Source: Caulobacterales bacterium 32-69-10
GTDB lineage: Bacteria; Pseudomonadota; Alphaproteobacteria; Caulobacterales; Caulobacteraceae
Assembly: GCA_002280485.1 (NCBI GenBank)
Contig: NCED01000011.1
Coordinates: forward strand, 10,099-74,098
DNA: 64,000 bases
Direction: 5' to 3'
Under the pieces are notes generated by a model. The model was not told where the DNA came from and searched no databases. It worked only from the letters and a program-made list of their open reading frames with translations. Every line of letters begins with the position of its first letter. Position 1 is the stretch's first letter. Position numbers and translations under genes: made by a program. Shown here in pieces: positions 1-9,835 of this stretch.

Positions 1-2
1 GC

Positions 3-1665
3 TCGCTGAGCGGGCGCGTGTGGCGCGCGCGGCCGCATGATCCGGCCGCCGCCCGCTCGCACCAGATGCGGCTGGGCCTGTCCGAGCCCCTGGCCCGGGC
101 CCTGGCCTCGCGCGGGGTAGGGGAGGGCGAGGGCGAGACCTATCTGGCGCCCACCCTCAAGGCCCTGTTCCCTGACCCGTCCTGTTTCAGCGACATGGAC
201 CGCGCCGCCGAGATCCTGACCGACGCCGTCGTCTCGGGCCGCCCCTGCGTGGTCTTCGCCGACTACGACGTGGACGGGGCGACCAGCGCCGCCCTTCTGG
301 TGCGCTGGTTCCGCGCCCAGGGCCGCGAGCTGGCCATCTATGTCCCCGACCGCATGGTCGAAGGCTATGGCCCCAGCCCCGCCGCCATGCGCCGCCTCAA
401 GGCCGACGGCGCCGAGCTCGTCATCACCGTCGATTGCGGCGCCGCCGCCCACGACGCCCTGATCGAGGCCGCCGCCCTCGGGCTCGACGTCGTGGTCATC
501 GACCACCACCTGATGAAGGGCGACCCGCCCCCGGCCGCCGCCCTGGTCAATCCCAACCGCCCCGACTGCCTGTCCGGCCAGGGCAACCTGGCCGCCGCCG
601 GCGTGACCTTCGTCCTTCTGGCCGCCCTGAACCGCGAAGCCCGCCGCCGCGGCCTGCCCGAGCCCGACATCCGCCAGTGGCTCGACCTCGCGGCCATGGG
701 CGCGGTCTGCGACGTCACCCGCCTGACCGGCTTCAACCGGGCCCTGACCGCCCAGGGGCTGAAGGTGATGTCGTCGTGGGCCAATCCCGGCCTGAAGGCC
801 CTGATGGCCGTCGCCCAGGCCGCGGAAGGGCCCGCGGGCGTTTTCCACGCCGGCTTCGTGCTCGGCCCCCGCATCAACGCCGGCGGGCGCATCGGCCGCT
901 CCGACCTCGGCGCGCGCCTGCTGTCCACCGACGACCCGGAGGAGGCGGCCTCCCTGGCCCAACCTCGACCCGTCCGACCCGGTCCTGCTGGTCGGGCGCG
1001 AAGGCTGGCATCCGGGGGTGGTCGGCATCGTCGCCGGGCGTCTGCGCGAGCGCTACCGCCGCCCGGCCGTGGTCATCGGCATCGACCCGGCTACCGGGAT
1101 CGGCAAGGGCTCGGGCCGCTCCCAGCCGGGGGTGAACCTCGGGGCCGCCATCCAGGCCGCCTTCGACGAGGGCCTGCTGCTGGCCGGCGGCGGCCACGCC
1201 ATGGCCGCAGGGCTGACGGTGCGCGCCGCCGCCATCCCCGAGCTGCGCGCCTTCCTCACCGAGCGCCTGTCGTCCGAGACGGAGCAGGCCCTCGCCGCCG
1301 ACGCCCTGGAGATCGACGCCCTGGTCGCGCCCGGCGGCGCCGACCGGCCCCTGCTGGAGGAATTCCGCCGCCTGGAGCCATTCGGCCCCGGTGCGCCCGA
1401 GCCGGTCTTCGCCGTCGCCGGCGCGCGCATTCATGAGGCCAACGCTGTACGCGGGGGCCACGTCCGCTGCGTCCTAACCGACGGGGCGGGCGCCAAGCTC
1501 AGGGCTGTGGCCTGGCGGGCCGAGGACACCGATCTGGGCCGCCGCATCCTCGCCCGCGACGGCAGCCTGCACCTGGCTGGAAAGCTGAAGCCGGATGACT
1601 GGAAAGGCCGCAACGGCGTCGAACTCGAGATCGAGGATGCGGCCGATCCGCGGATGTGCGTTTAG
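3..1665 (+). pseudogene. recJ: Single-stranded-DNA exonuclease RecJ, 5'-partial and frame-disrupted
   Basis: RecJ is a 5'-3' single-strand exonuclease of recombination and mismatch repair. Visible motifs are DYDVDG, VDCG, the VIDHH signature, a GAVCDVT block and GPRINAGGRIG; the DHHA1 part follows with GWHPGVVGIVAGR and GGGHAMAAG. The frame is open from base 3, so the true start lies upstream; a GTG at 18 is only the first possible start inside the window. The first frame runs well until about 957, then homology jumps to another frame at 961 (NLDPSDPVLLV). The charged helical linker that normally precedes the DHHA1 domain, about 25 residues, is absent at the jump. Identity is firm from the motifs. 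Read literally the gene is broken, but a collapsed assembly is more likely than a true pseudogene. Confidence 0.85.
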
Positions 1666-1672
1666 GTCGCAG

Positions 1673-1699
1673 CCCCTGAAAAGAACTGACTTTCAGGGG
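1673..1699 (+). terminator. Hairpin 8 nt downstream of recJ
   Basis: A perfect 9-bp inverted repeat (CCCCTGAAA / TTTCAGGGG) with a 9-nt loop begins 8 nt after the recJ stop. It has no T-tract, so it may be a 3'-end stabilising or Rho-associated structure rather than an intrinsic terminator. Confidence 0.35.
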
Positions 1700-1743
1700 T
1701 TGCGCTGCTCAGGAGAGCCTTGATATACGGCTGCCTCCGTCGC

Positions 1744-1818
1744 GGTCCCTTCGTCTATCGGTTAGGACACTAGATTTTCATTCTAGGAAGAGCGGTTCGA
1801 CTCCGCTAGGGACTGCCA
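1744..1818 (+). tRNA. tRNA-Glu (anticodon TTC)
   Basis: A complete cloverleaf can be folded. The acceptor stem is GGTCCCT with AGGGACT, the anticodon loop TTTTCAT gives anticodon TTC, and the T arm is GCGGTTCGACTCCGC. The discriminator is G and CCA is encoded at 1816-1818. Confidence 0.95.
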
Positions 1819-1927
1819 TCTCTCCCGCCGCGTGCTTCTGACGCCGGGGGCAAATGTGGCGGTTTTGCGCTCCGCAAACGTTGCAGATATGTTATAGCTT
1901 CGCTGTCGTTCGGGAGGGGACGGCTAG

Positions 1928-3119
<1,192 letters not shown>

Positions 3120-3123
<4 letters not shown>

Positions 3124-3893
3124 GGCCGCTTCTCAAGTTCGATCTGGAACAGCGTCGGCCAGTTCTTGCCGGTGACGAACAGCCGCTCTCCCTCCGCGTC
3201 GTAGGCGATGCCGTTGAGCACGTCGGTTTGGCCCGGCGTGCGGTCCAGGGGGCCCAGCAGGCCGGCCAGGTCGATCCAGCCCTTCACCTTGCCCGAGCCC
3301 GGGTCGATGCGGGCGATCAGGTCGGTCTGCCACACGTTGGCGTAGATCTCGCCCTTCACATATTCGAGCTCGTTGAGGTTTCCCACCGGCTGGCCCTCGT
3401 CGGTCACGGTCAACCGCCCGGTCTCCTGCAGGGTCTCGGGGTCGAGGAAGCGCAGTTCGGGCGTGCCGTCGCTCATGATCAGCCGGCGCCCGTCCTGGGC
3501 CAGGCCCCAGCCCTCGCCGGGGTATCGGAACTGGCCCTTCGGCGTCAGGGTCTTCAGGTCGTAGACGAAGCCCAGCTGCGAGCGCCAGGTGAGGCTGACC
3601 AGCTTGTCCTTCCAGTTGATCAGGCCCTCGCCGAAATACTGCGGCGGCAGGGTGTGCTGCTGGATCACCCGCCCGGTCTCCAGCGCCGCCTTGCGAATGG
3701 TGGAGCGCCCCTCCAGGCCGGTGCTCTCGTAGATCGCGCCATCGAGGTACAGCAGGCCCTGGGTGAAGGCGCCGGTGTCATGCGGATAGCGTTCCACGAC
3801 CTTGTAGCCATAGGTCGGCGCGGCGCCCTCGGCCCCCGCGCAGCCCGCGCCCACGGCCAGCAGCACCGCGACAAGCAACATCCCGATCTTCAT
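3120..3893 (-). CDS. Glutaminyl-peptide cyclotransferase (glutamine cyclotransferase family)
   Basis: The 257-residue product matches the bacterial and plant-type glutamine cyclotransferases, beta-propeller enzymes that convert N-terminal Gln to pyroglutamate. Diagnostic segments are FTQGLLY near the N-terminus, STGLEGRSTIRK, YFGEGL, LTWRSQLGFVYD, EGWGLAQDGRRLIMSDGT and NELEYVKGEIYANVWQTD. The N-terminus (MKIGMLLVAVLLAVGAGC) is a signal sequence ending in a possible but imperfect lipobox, so the protein is exported and perhaps lipidated. The ATG at 3893 was chosen because it gives the full signal peptide; the frame stays open further upstream without homology. Confidence 0.88.
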
Positions 3894-4000
3894 GGGATCG
3901 GAGGTTCCACATGCCGGCCGCTTCGCACAAGGCCTAGTCGCTGTCGGCGCGTTGCTCCTCGGCCCGGCGCATGGCAAAGACCCCCATCCTCGGCCGACGA

Positions 4001-4077
4001 CGGGGTGTGGCGCAGTCTGGTAGCGCATCTGCTTTGGGAGCAGAGGGTCGCAGGTTCGAATCCTGCCGCCCCGACCA
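4001..4077 (+). tRNA. tRNA-Pro (anticodon TGG)
   Basis: A complete cloverleaf with acceptor CGGGGTG. The anticodon stem CTGCT/AGCAG holds loop TTTGGGA, anticodon TGG. The T arm is GCAGGTTCGAATCCTGC and CCA is encoded at 4075-4077. Confidence 0.95.
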
Positions 4078-4128
4078 TCGGCCGATCTCGCGAAGTGGCG
4101 CGCCGCCGCGACGCCCTGAGGTGGCGGA

Positions 4129-5619
4129 ATGGACGAGCCCTTGGAGAGCGTCAGGGCGGCCGCCGAAGCGCGGGTCGCGCAGGCCCTCCATCGCGTGGCC
4201 CAGCTCAGCCAGGCCGCGCCGACCGACGGCCTCTCCGAAGGCGCGGCGCTGCAAGCCGCCTACGACGCCCTGGTCGGCGCCCATGCGGCCGGGGTGGAGC
4301 GTTTCCCCCACGCGGCCAGCGCCGTGTTCATGCGCCTGGCCGCCCACGACTGGCTGGCCCGGATGGGCGACCTGGGCGAGACCGAGCGCCGCCTGGCGGA
4401 GAAGGGCGAAAGCGTCGGCGTCCACATGCAGACGGCCCGGCTCGGCCCGGCGGCCGAGGACCGGATAGAACTGCTCCGGCAAAGACGGGCCTGGGGAAGG
4501 GCTCTGGAAGCCAGGACGACGCCGGTCGTGCGCGCCCCGCGCGGGGGCGGCGGCAAGCGCCGCATCGGATTCGTCACCGACGAGCTGCGCCAGACCAATG
4601 TCGGGGTGTTCGCCTGGCCGCTGTTCGAACATCGGGACCGGGAGCGCTTCGAGCTCTTCGTCTATACCCGGCAAGACAGGCCGGAGGACCCGATCCAGGC
4701 CCTGTTCCGCGGGTGGACGGACGTCTGGCGCTGCGCCCCCGGCGCCACGCCGCAGGCCATGGCCGAGCTCATCGCGGCGGATGGCCTCGACATGCTGATC
4801 GAGCTTGGCGCCGAATTCAGCTGGCAGGTGGCGGCCCATCGCCCGGCGCCGATCCAGGCGAGCTGGCTTGGGTATCCGACCTCCGTCGGCTTGAGCGCCA
4901 TCGACTACTTCATCGCCGATCCGCACCTCGCCCCGGAGGACCCCCGCATGATGCTCGAGCAGCCCCTGCTCGCGCCGCATTGCTGGCTGGCGATGACGGA
5001 GGCCTATTTCGAGGCCGAGCCGCCGCTCCGGGCCGAAATCCCCGAGGCCCGCAACGGCGTCGTCACCTTCGGGACCATGAACGGCGTCTTCAAGATGTCG
5101 GCCGCCTGCCTCGACCTGTGGGCGCAGGTCGTCGCCGCCGAGCCGGGATCGCGCTTCCTGTTCGTCCGCCCCGAAGCCGGCGCCGCGATCTTCCGTGAGA
5201 ACGTCCGCCGCATCTTCGGCGCGCGCGGCGTCGCGCCGGACCGCATCCTGTTCGCCCCGATCCGCGGGCGGCATCTACCCTATTACGATGAGATCGACGT
5301 CAGCCTCGACACCTTCCCCGTCACGGGCGGCACCACGACGTGCGAGAGCCTGTGGATGGGCGTGCCAGTGGTCTCCCTGGTCGGCGCGGCGCCGTTCGAG
5401 CGCGTCAGCTATTCCGTCCTCGCCAGCGCCGGCCTTGGCCATCTGGCCGCCCGTACGCCGCAGGCCTTCTTCGAGATCGCGACGGCGCTGGCGCGAGACC
5501 GCCCGGGCCGGGAGGCGATGAGGCGCGATCTGCGCCGGCACATCCGCGCCCATCCGATCGGGCGGCCGGAAGCCTTCGCCAAGGACTTCTACGACATGCT
5601 GGCCAAGGCCATCCGGTGA
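4129..5619 (+). CDS. OGT/SPINDLY-family (GT41) glycosyltransferase-like protein
   Basis: Residues from about 145 to the end resemble the catalytic half of O-GlcNAc transferases (Glyco_transf_41). Landmarks are RRIGFVTDELRQ, a PAPIQASWLGYPTSVGLSAIDY block, VVTFGTMN near the middle of the domain, and DTFPVTGGTTTCESLWMGVPVV for nucleotide-sugar binding. The N-terminal 140 residues are helical but show no clear TPR array, unlike classical family members. In Caulobacter a member of this superfamily (FlbA) is tied to flagellin expression; whether this protein has such a role cannot be told here. The ATG at 4129 lies 51 nt after tRNA-Pro. The gene converges with a second glycosyltransferase with a 1-nt gap. 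Confidence 0.75.
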   Translation: MDEPLESVRAAAEARVAQALHRVAQLSQAAPTDGLSEGAALQAAYDALVGAHAAGVERFPHAASAVFMRLAAHDWLARMGDLGETERRLAEKGESVGVHMQTARLGPAAEDRIELLRQRRAWGRALEARTTPVVRAPRGGGGKRRIGFVTDELRQTNVGVFAWPLFEHRDRERFELFVYTRQDRPEDPIQALFRGWTDVWRCAPGATPQAMAELIAADGLDMLIELGAEFSWQVAAHRPAPIQASWLGYPTSVGLSAIDYFIADPHLAPEDPRMMLEQPLLAPHCWLAMTEAYFEAEPPLRAEIPEARNGVVTFGTMNGVFKMSAACLDLWAQVVAAEPGSRFLFVRPEAGAAIFRENVRRIFGARGVAPDRILFAPIRGRHLPYYDEIDVSLDTFPVTGGTTTCESLWMGVPVVSLVGAAPFERVSYSVLASAGLGHLAARTPQAFFEIATALARDRPGREAMRRDLRRHIRAHPIGRPEAFAKDFYDMLAKAIR

Positions 5620-5620
5620 C

Positions 5621-6352
5621 CTAGCCCGGGCCCGGGCCCGCATTGGCCAGGAAGGCGTCGAGCAGGCGGGCCTTGAAGTTCATCGTGCCGATGTGCCCGA
5701 CCTCGTGGTCGATCAGGGCCCAGACCTCGCCCCCGCACAGGGTCCGCCAGCGGTGGCAGAACGACAGGTCCTCGGACAGCCGCTCCACCTGGTCGAAATA
5801 GCCCAGCACCGGCCCCGGCACGGCCGGGGTGTCGTCGTCCCGGCCCATGGCGCCGGTGGCGGCCAGCCGGGCGAACACCTCGCGGCGGATCAGGCACAGG
5901 CCCATGCCCAGGCCCGCCACCTTGCACAGTCCGTTCTCGACCTCCGCGCCCTCCGCGCCCGGAACAACCACGAAGTCGAGGGCGCTGGCGACGATCTGGG
6001 CCCGGTCGGTCAGGCGCCGGGCTGCCTCGATCAGCCGGTCGAGGTCGATGTAGCGCTTGGGGTAGGGGCACCCGACCACCGGCTTGTCCGCCGCCAGCAG
6101 GGCGTCCACGGTCTGCGGCTCGAACTGGATGTCGCTGTCGATGAACAGCAGGTGGGTCGCTTCCGGCACGGCCAGGAACTGGGCGGCCAGCCGGTTGCGG
6201 GCCCGGGAGATTTCGGTCTGCAGCAGCTGGATGACCCGCACGGGCGTCCCCTGCGCCTGCAGGTGCGCCTGCAGGCGCAGTACGGCGTAGGCGTGTTCGG
6301 GGGCGATGCCGCCATAGGCCGGAATGGCGACGACGATATTGGGGCTGGGCAC
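5621..6352 (-). CDS. Glycosyltransferase-like protein (GT-A fold, DxD)
   Basis: A cytosolic 243-residue protein. It starts with an IVVAIPAYGG strand typical of GT-A glycosyltransferases, has an SRARNRLAAQFL helix, and carries the metal-binding HLLFIDSDIQF motif (DSD at about residues 93-95). The second half contains GLGMGLCLIRREVF and HRWRTLCGGEVWALIDHEVGHIG, resembling family 2-like enzymes in which the base lies in the C-terminal part. The sugar and acceptor are unknown. The start at 6352 gives the first beta strand directly. It is convergent with the GT41-like gene, so the two may or may not share a pathway. Confidence 0.65.
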   Translation of the reverse strand: MPSPNIVVAIPAYGGIAPEHAYAVLRLQAHLQAQGTPVRVIQLLQTEISRARNRLAAQFLAVPEATHLLFIDSDIQFEPQTVDALLAADKPVVGCPYPKRYIDLDRLIEAARRLTDRAQIVASALDFVVVPGAEGAEVENGLCKVAGLGMGLCLIRREVFARLAATGAMGRDDDTPAVPGPVLGYFDQVERLSEDLSFCHRWRTLCGGEVWALIDHEVGHIGTMNFKARLLDAFLANAGPGPG

Positions 6353-6500
6353 GTGATCTCCGCGACGGCTTGGGCGCCCGACTCTAGCCGAACCAGGGGC
6401 TCGCCGGGGCCGGTTTTTCTGCTAAGGGGTGGCCGGCTCTGGACTCGCGCGCACCGCAGCAGATTCCCTTGAGCCGCCAGGGACACCGAGAAGGATCGCT

Positions 6501-6806
6501 ATGCTCGCGCGCATCTATCGCCCCGCCAAGTCGGCCATGCAGTCCGGCCTCGCCAAGACCAAGGAGTGGGTGCTGGAGTTCGAGCCCGCCTCGGCCCGCA
6601 AGCCCGAGCCCCTGATGGGCTGGACATCCTCGACCGACATGAACGGCCAGGTCCGGCTCGCCTTCGAGACCAAGGACGAGGCCGCCGCCTACGCCGAGGC
6701 CAACGGCATCGCCTTCCAGGTGCTGGAGCCCAAGCTTCCGCGCCGGATCATCAAGGCCTATGCCGACAACTTCGCCTTTCGGCGCAAACAGCCCTGGACC
6801 CACTGA
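6501..6806 (+). CDS. ETC complex I accessory subunit, NDUFS4 family
   Basis: This 101-residue protein matches the alphaproteobacterial NDUFS4/AQDQ-type accessory subunit of NADH:quinone oxidoreductase. It begins ARIYRPAKSAMQSG, continues with WVLEFEP and PLMGWTSSTDMNGQVRL, and ends with AYADNFAF and QPWTH, all typical of the family. The ATG at 6501 follows a GAGAAGGA ribosome-binding site. As in other alphaproteobacteria, the gene stands apart from the main nuo operon. It probably stabilises the N-module. tRNA-Arg follows 8 nt later. Confidence 0.92.
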   Translation: MLARIYRPAKSAMQSGLAKTKEWVLEFEPASARKPEPLMGWTSSTDMNGQVRLAFETKDEAAAYAEANGIAFQVLEPKLPRRIIKAYADNFAFRRKQPWTH

Positions 6807-6814
6807 GGCCGCCA

Positions 6815-6891
6815 GCGCCCATAGCTCAACCGGATAGAGCACTCGCCTTCTAAGCGAGCGGTTGCAGGTTCGAGTCCTGCTGGGCGCGCCA
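6815..6891 (+). tRNA. tRNA-Arg (anticodon TCT)
   Basis: Acceptor GCGCCCA pairs with TGGGCGC. The anticodon stem CTCGC/GCGAG encloses loop CTTCTAA (anticodon TCT). The T arm is GCAGGTTCGAGTCCTGC, the discriminator G, and CCA is encoded. Confidence 0.95.
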
Positions 6892-6918
6892 TCACTGTCC
6901 ACCCTCGGGAGCAGCGCG

Positions 6919-7497
6919 ATGATCGTCCTCTACACCTGGACCGAGGTCAGGCCGGTCAACATCGGCAAGGGCGAGCAGTTCGCGCCCGCTTACCTCGCCA
7001 TCTCGCCCAACAACAAGATCCCCGCCATCGTCGATCCGGACGCCCCCGGCGGTCCCATGACCCTGTTCGAGAGCGGGGCCATCCTCACCTACCTCGCCGA
7101 CAAGCACGGGGAGTTCCTGCCCGCCTTCGGCCACGAGCGCTGGACGGTGATGGAGTGGCTGCACTGGCAGATCGGCGGCCTCGGACCCATGCTTGGCCAG
7201 TTCGGCTATTTCGCCAAACGGGCGCCGGGGACCAGCCCGCTGGCGACCGAGCGTTTCCATCATGAGGCGCAGCGCCTGTTCGGCGTGCTCGACCGGCGCC
7301 TGGGCGAGGCCGAATACCTCGGCGGCGACTATTCCATCGCCGACATCGCCGCCTACCCGTGGATGGCGGCGGCGACCGGCTTCTTCGGCGACCTGCTCAA
7401 GGACGACCTCGCCGACAAGGCCAACATCGCCCGCTGGATGGCGGCGGTCGGCGAGCGGCCCGCGGTGAAGCGCGGCATGCAGGTCCCGAAGGTTTAG
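6919..7497 (+). CDS. Glutathione S-transferase (Nu/YfcG-like), N-terminal block missing
   Basis: The 192-residue product matches the YghU/YfcG (Nu-class-like) GSTs: VNIGKGEQF, ISPNNKIPAIVDPD, LFESGAILTYLADK, then an all-helical C-terminal domain with GGLGPMLGQF and DYSIADIAAYPW. The reading frame is intact, but the N-terminus runs MIVLYTW directly into TEVRPVNIGKG. Family members carry about 18 residues there (a TPNG...L-E-E stretch), forming the first helix with the glutathione-activating Thr/Asn. Loss of that block at about 6939-6945 would remove the active site. It fits the other internal deletions in this window, here in frame. The ATG at 6919 lies close behind tRNA-Arg. Confidence 0.8.
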   Translation: MIVLYTWTEVRPVNIGKGEQFAPAYLAISPNNKIPAIVDPDAPGGPMTLFESGAILTYLADKHGEFLPAFGHERWTVMEWLHWQIGGLGPMLGQFGYFAKRAPGTSPLATERFHHEAQRLFGVLDRRLGEAEYLGGDYSIADIAAYPWMAAATGFFGDLLKDDLADKANIARWMAAVGERPAVKRGMQVPKV

Positions 7498-7501
7498 TTG
7501 T

Positions 7502-7631
7502 CCTTCTCCCCCCGGGGAGAAGGTGTCGGCGTTAGCCGACGGATGAGGGGGCGGCGCCGGGCAAGCCTCATCCTGAAATGCCCCCTCATCCGTCTCGCTT
7601 CGCGAGCCACCTTCTCCCCGAGGGGAGAAGG
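7502..7631. repeat. Palindromic intergenic repeat, family A, copy 1
   Basis: A composite inverted repeat. CCTTCTCCCC-type hairpins sit at both ends and GGATGAGGGG / CCCCTCATCC inside. Similar copies lie at 18122-18269, 34286-34433 and 53964-54117. It fills the gap between convergent genes and could act as a bidirectional transcript terminator. Confidence 0.85.
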
Positions 7632-7643
7632 AAGCCCTTGTCC

Positions 7644-8942
7644 CTACTTCGGCATCTTGTTCACGACCAGCTTGCCGTCCTTCACCACCGCCACGACGTG
7701 GGTCAGGGCGTAGATGTCGTCCAGCGGGTCGCCCGCCACGATGACGATGTCGGCGATCTTGCCGGCTTCCAGCGTGCCCAGGTCGGCGCTCTTGTTGATC
7801 GCGGCGGCCGTGTTGGGGCCCATGATCTTCAGGATGTCCCTTTGCGAGAAGGTGAGGCTGAGGCCCCGCAACTCGTCCATCAGGCTGACCCGCGGGTCCC
7901 AGTTGGTGTCGGTGCCATAGGCGTAGACCGTGCCGGCGTCCGACAGCAGGCGGGCGTTGACCGGGCCCTGGCCGGCGCTGGACAGGGCGCGCGGCATCGG
8001 GAATGGGCCGCCGTCGCGGTAGAGCGGCTCGTTGCGCTCGTCGAAGTGCGGCATGAACACCTGCAGGGTCGACACCATCGGAATGCCCGACTTGGCGATC
8101 CGCTCAACTGCCGGCGTGTTCTCCTCCAACTGGCCGATGTGCGGGGTGTGGGCCAGCACGTCGACCTTGGCGTTCACCGCCGCCAGGGTGTCGAGGTAGT
8201 GGGTGGCGTGGGTATAGACTCGCAGGCCCTGCTTGTGGGCCTCGTCGACAACCACGCCGAGCGCGTGGGCCTCGGGGCCGCCGGGCGATTCGATCAGGAT
8301 GGTCTTGATCGCGTCGAAGCCCTGCTGCTTGGCGCCGGCGACCATGCCGCGAAGGGCCTCGTCGGGCAGGGCTTCGGGCGGCGCCACCGGCCGGGTGGGC
8401 GTGCGCGCGGGATCGGTCCGGCCCGGGTCGCGGTACTGGCTGGGCGCCGGGGCCACCGACGGCGCCGGGAACCCCTTGGCCAGCAGCATCATCGAGGCGG
8501 CGTAGAGGCGCGGCCCGACGATGGCGCCCGAATTCAGCCGGCTGCGCAGTTCCAATATGCCCTTGGCGTCGTCGCCCATGGAGAAGACGGTGGTGAAGCC
8601 GCCCTCCAGGAACGACTTCATGCTGGCCGGGGCCTCGTCGGCCAGCCACTTGGTCGCCTCGCCGGCGATGATGTGGCGGTGCGCGTCGATGAAGCCGGGC
8701 AGGACGGTCATGCCCTTGGCGTCGATGCGCTGCAGGCCGCGCACGGCGGCGGCCGACGGCGGGCCGGCCGTGACCGAGGCGATGCGGCCGTCGCGGGCGA
8801 TGATGGTCCCGTTCTCGATCGCCTTGCCCGTGCCGTCGAGGACGCGGGCGTTGGTGATGACGAGGTTCTGGGCGGAGGCGGTGGTCCCCAGAGCGAGGCT
8901 CAGCAGAGCCGCCGCCCCCAGGGCAGTCAGATGGCGCTTCAT
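7644..8942 (-). CDS. Exported amidohydrolase (imidazolonepropionase-like metal-dependent hydrolase)
   Basis: A 432-residue protein with a clear signal peptide (about residues 1-24, ending ASA-Q), so probably periplasmic. It then follows the amidohydrolase superfamily plan: a short beta-sandwich with ITNARVLDG and TIIARDGRI, the metal-binding GFIDAHRHI motif (H-x-H), a Lys in FDAIKTILIE as possible bridging ligand, His residues in YTHATHY and LAHTPHIG, the catalytic-Asp region YGTDTNW, and a C-terminal sandwich ending GTLEAGKIADIVIV. The substrate is unknown; related proteins act as peptidases or cyclic-amide hydrolases. The gene stands alone, convergent with the GST across a repeat. Confidence 0.82.
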   Translation of the reverse strand: MKRHLTALGAAALLSLALGTTASAQNLVITNARVLDGTGKAIENGTIIARDGRIASVTAGPPSAAAVRGLQRIDAKGMTVLPGFIDAHRHIIAGEATKWLADEAPASMKSFLEGGFTTVFSMGDDAKGILELRSRLNSGAIVGPRLYAASMMLLAKGFPAPSVAPAPSQYRDPGRTDPARTPTRPVAPPEALPDEALRGMVAGAKQQGFDAIKTILIESPGGPEAHALGVVVDEAHKQGLRVYTHATHYLDTLAAVNAKVDVLAHTPHIGQLEENTPAVERIAKSGIPMVSTLQVFMPHFDERNEPLYRDGGPFPMPRALSSAGQGPVNARLLSDAGTVYAYGTDTNWDPRVSLMDELRGLSLTFSQRDILKIMGPNTAAAINKSADLGTLEAGKIADIVIVAGDPLDDIYALTHVVAVVKDGKLVVNKMPK

Positions 8943-9033
8943 GGTGTTTCCCCGTCTTATGGTCTGGTGATTGCGCGGCCCATCTAAGCTGGACCGTAGA
9001 TAGTTGACAACGACAACGATTATTCCAGCTGGC

Positions 9034-9780
9034 CTAGAACGCCCATCTTACGCTGGCGCTGACCCCCTGTGTGACAAGGTCGGCGTAGGTCGGGGCGATA
9101 TCGATCGCGCGCACGCCGCTGGTGCGGGTGATCACCGCCGGTCCTGCCTCGGTGCGCACGTCGCCGAGATCGACGTAGCGATAGGCGACGTCCAGGGTCA
9201 GGCGCGAAGAAACGGGCAGGGACACGCCCGCCGCCGCCATCCAGGCGAAGTTGGTTTCTCCGCCGCCCGGGATGACGGTGCTGGCCGTGGCGCCGAGCCC
9301 CGGGAAGGCGAAGCGCACGTCGCTGACCTTGTTGCGCGCCGCCCCCGCGCCGAGGCCGAGGAAGGGCCGCAGCCGGCCGTAGACCCCGAGGTCGGCGTAG
9401 ATCACCGCCATGGCGCTCAGGCTGTTCATGTCCGCGCTCACCCGCTGCTCGCCCGGGGTGCGCACGAAGTTGGCCCGGCCGCCGAAGTCGAGGTCCGGCC
9501 GGTAGGTGACGAGGCCCTCCAGGCGCAGGTGCGGGGTGATCCGCCGGCCGAGGCCCAGCTCCACCGCCGCGGTCGAGCCGAAGCCGCCCTGCGCCGACAA
9601 CAACCCGCCGTCCGCCCCGGCGGCGCAGCCGAACAGGGCCGGCGGCGCCGAGGCGCTGCAGTCCAGGTCACGAAAGCCCGTTTCGGACGAATGCTCATAG
9701 GCGGCGCCGGCCCGGACATAGGTCTCCGCATGGGCGGCGAGGGGCAGGGCTAGGGCGGCGAGGGCGATGGCGAGTTTCAA
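9034..9780 (-). CDS. Outer-membrane beta-barrel protein
   Basis: The product has 248 residues with a signal peptide (MKLAIALAALALPLAAHA). The mature part alternates aromatic and polar residues as in an 8-stranded OmpA-like or OmpW-like barrel: AGAAYEH near the start, ELGLGRRITPHLRLEGLVTYRP, RPFLGLGAGAA, SRLTLDVAYRYVDLGDV. It ends in a terminal Phe (SVRWAF), the usual recognition signal for the BAM complex. Its ligand or role is not evident. An extracellular Cys-containing loop (DLDCSAS...FGCAA) near residue 40 is a distinguishing feature. Confidence 0.78.
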   Translation of the reverse strand: MKLAIALAALALPLAAHAETYVRAGAAYEHSSETGFRDLDCSASAPPALFGCAAGADGGLLSAQGGFGSTAAVELGLGRRITPHLRLEGLVTYRPDLDFGGRANFVRTPGEQRVSADMNSLSAMAVIYADLGVYGRLRPFLGLGAGAARNKVSDVRFAFPGLGATASTVIPGGGETNFAWMAAAGVSLPVSSRLTLDVAYRYVDLGDVRTEAGPAVITRTSGVRAIDIAPTYADLVTQGVSASVRWAF

Positions 9781-9835
9781 GCGCGGCTTTCCGAATGTCT
9801 TCGATGGGTGACTTTTGGACGGTTTGCCTTCCGGC

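Noticed and set aside
3228..5198. A 656-codon + strand frame across the glutamine cyclotransferase gene, tRNA-Pro and the glycosyltransferase gene
   Set aside because: It reads through a tRNA gene and is out of frame with two well-supported genes; its composition is that of a high-GC shadow.
7502..7631. Reading the repeated palindromes as a CRISPR array
   Set aside because: Copies are single, dispersed and palindromic, without regular spacers or cas genes.
7578..8987. A 469-codon + strand frame opposite the amidohydrolase
   Set aside because: Low-complexity antisense frame; the amidohydrolase on the minus strand has a signal peptide and metal-binding motifs.
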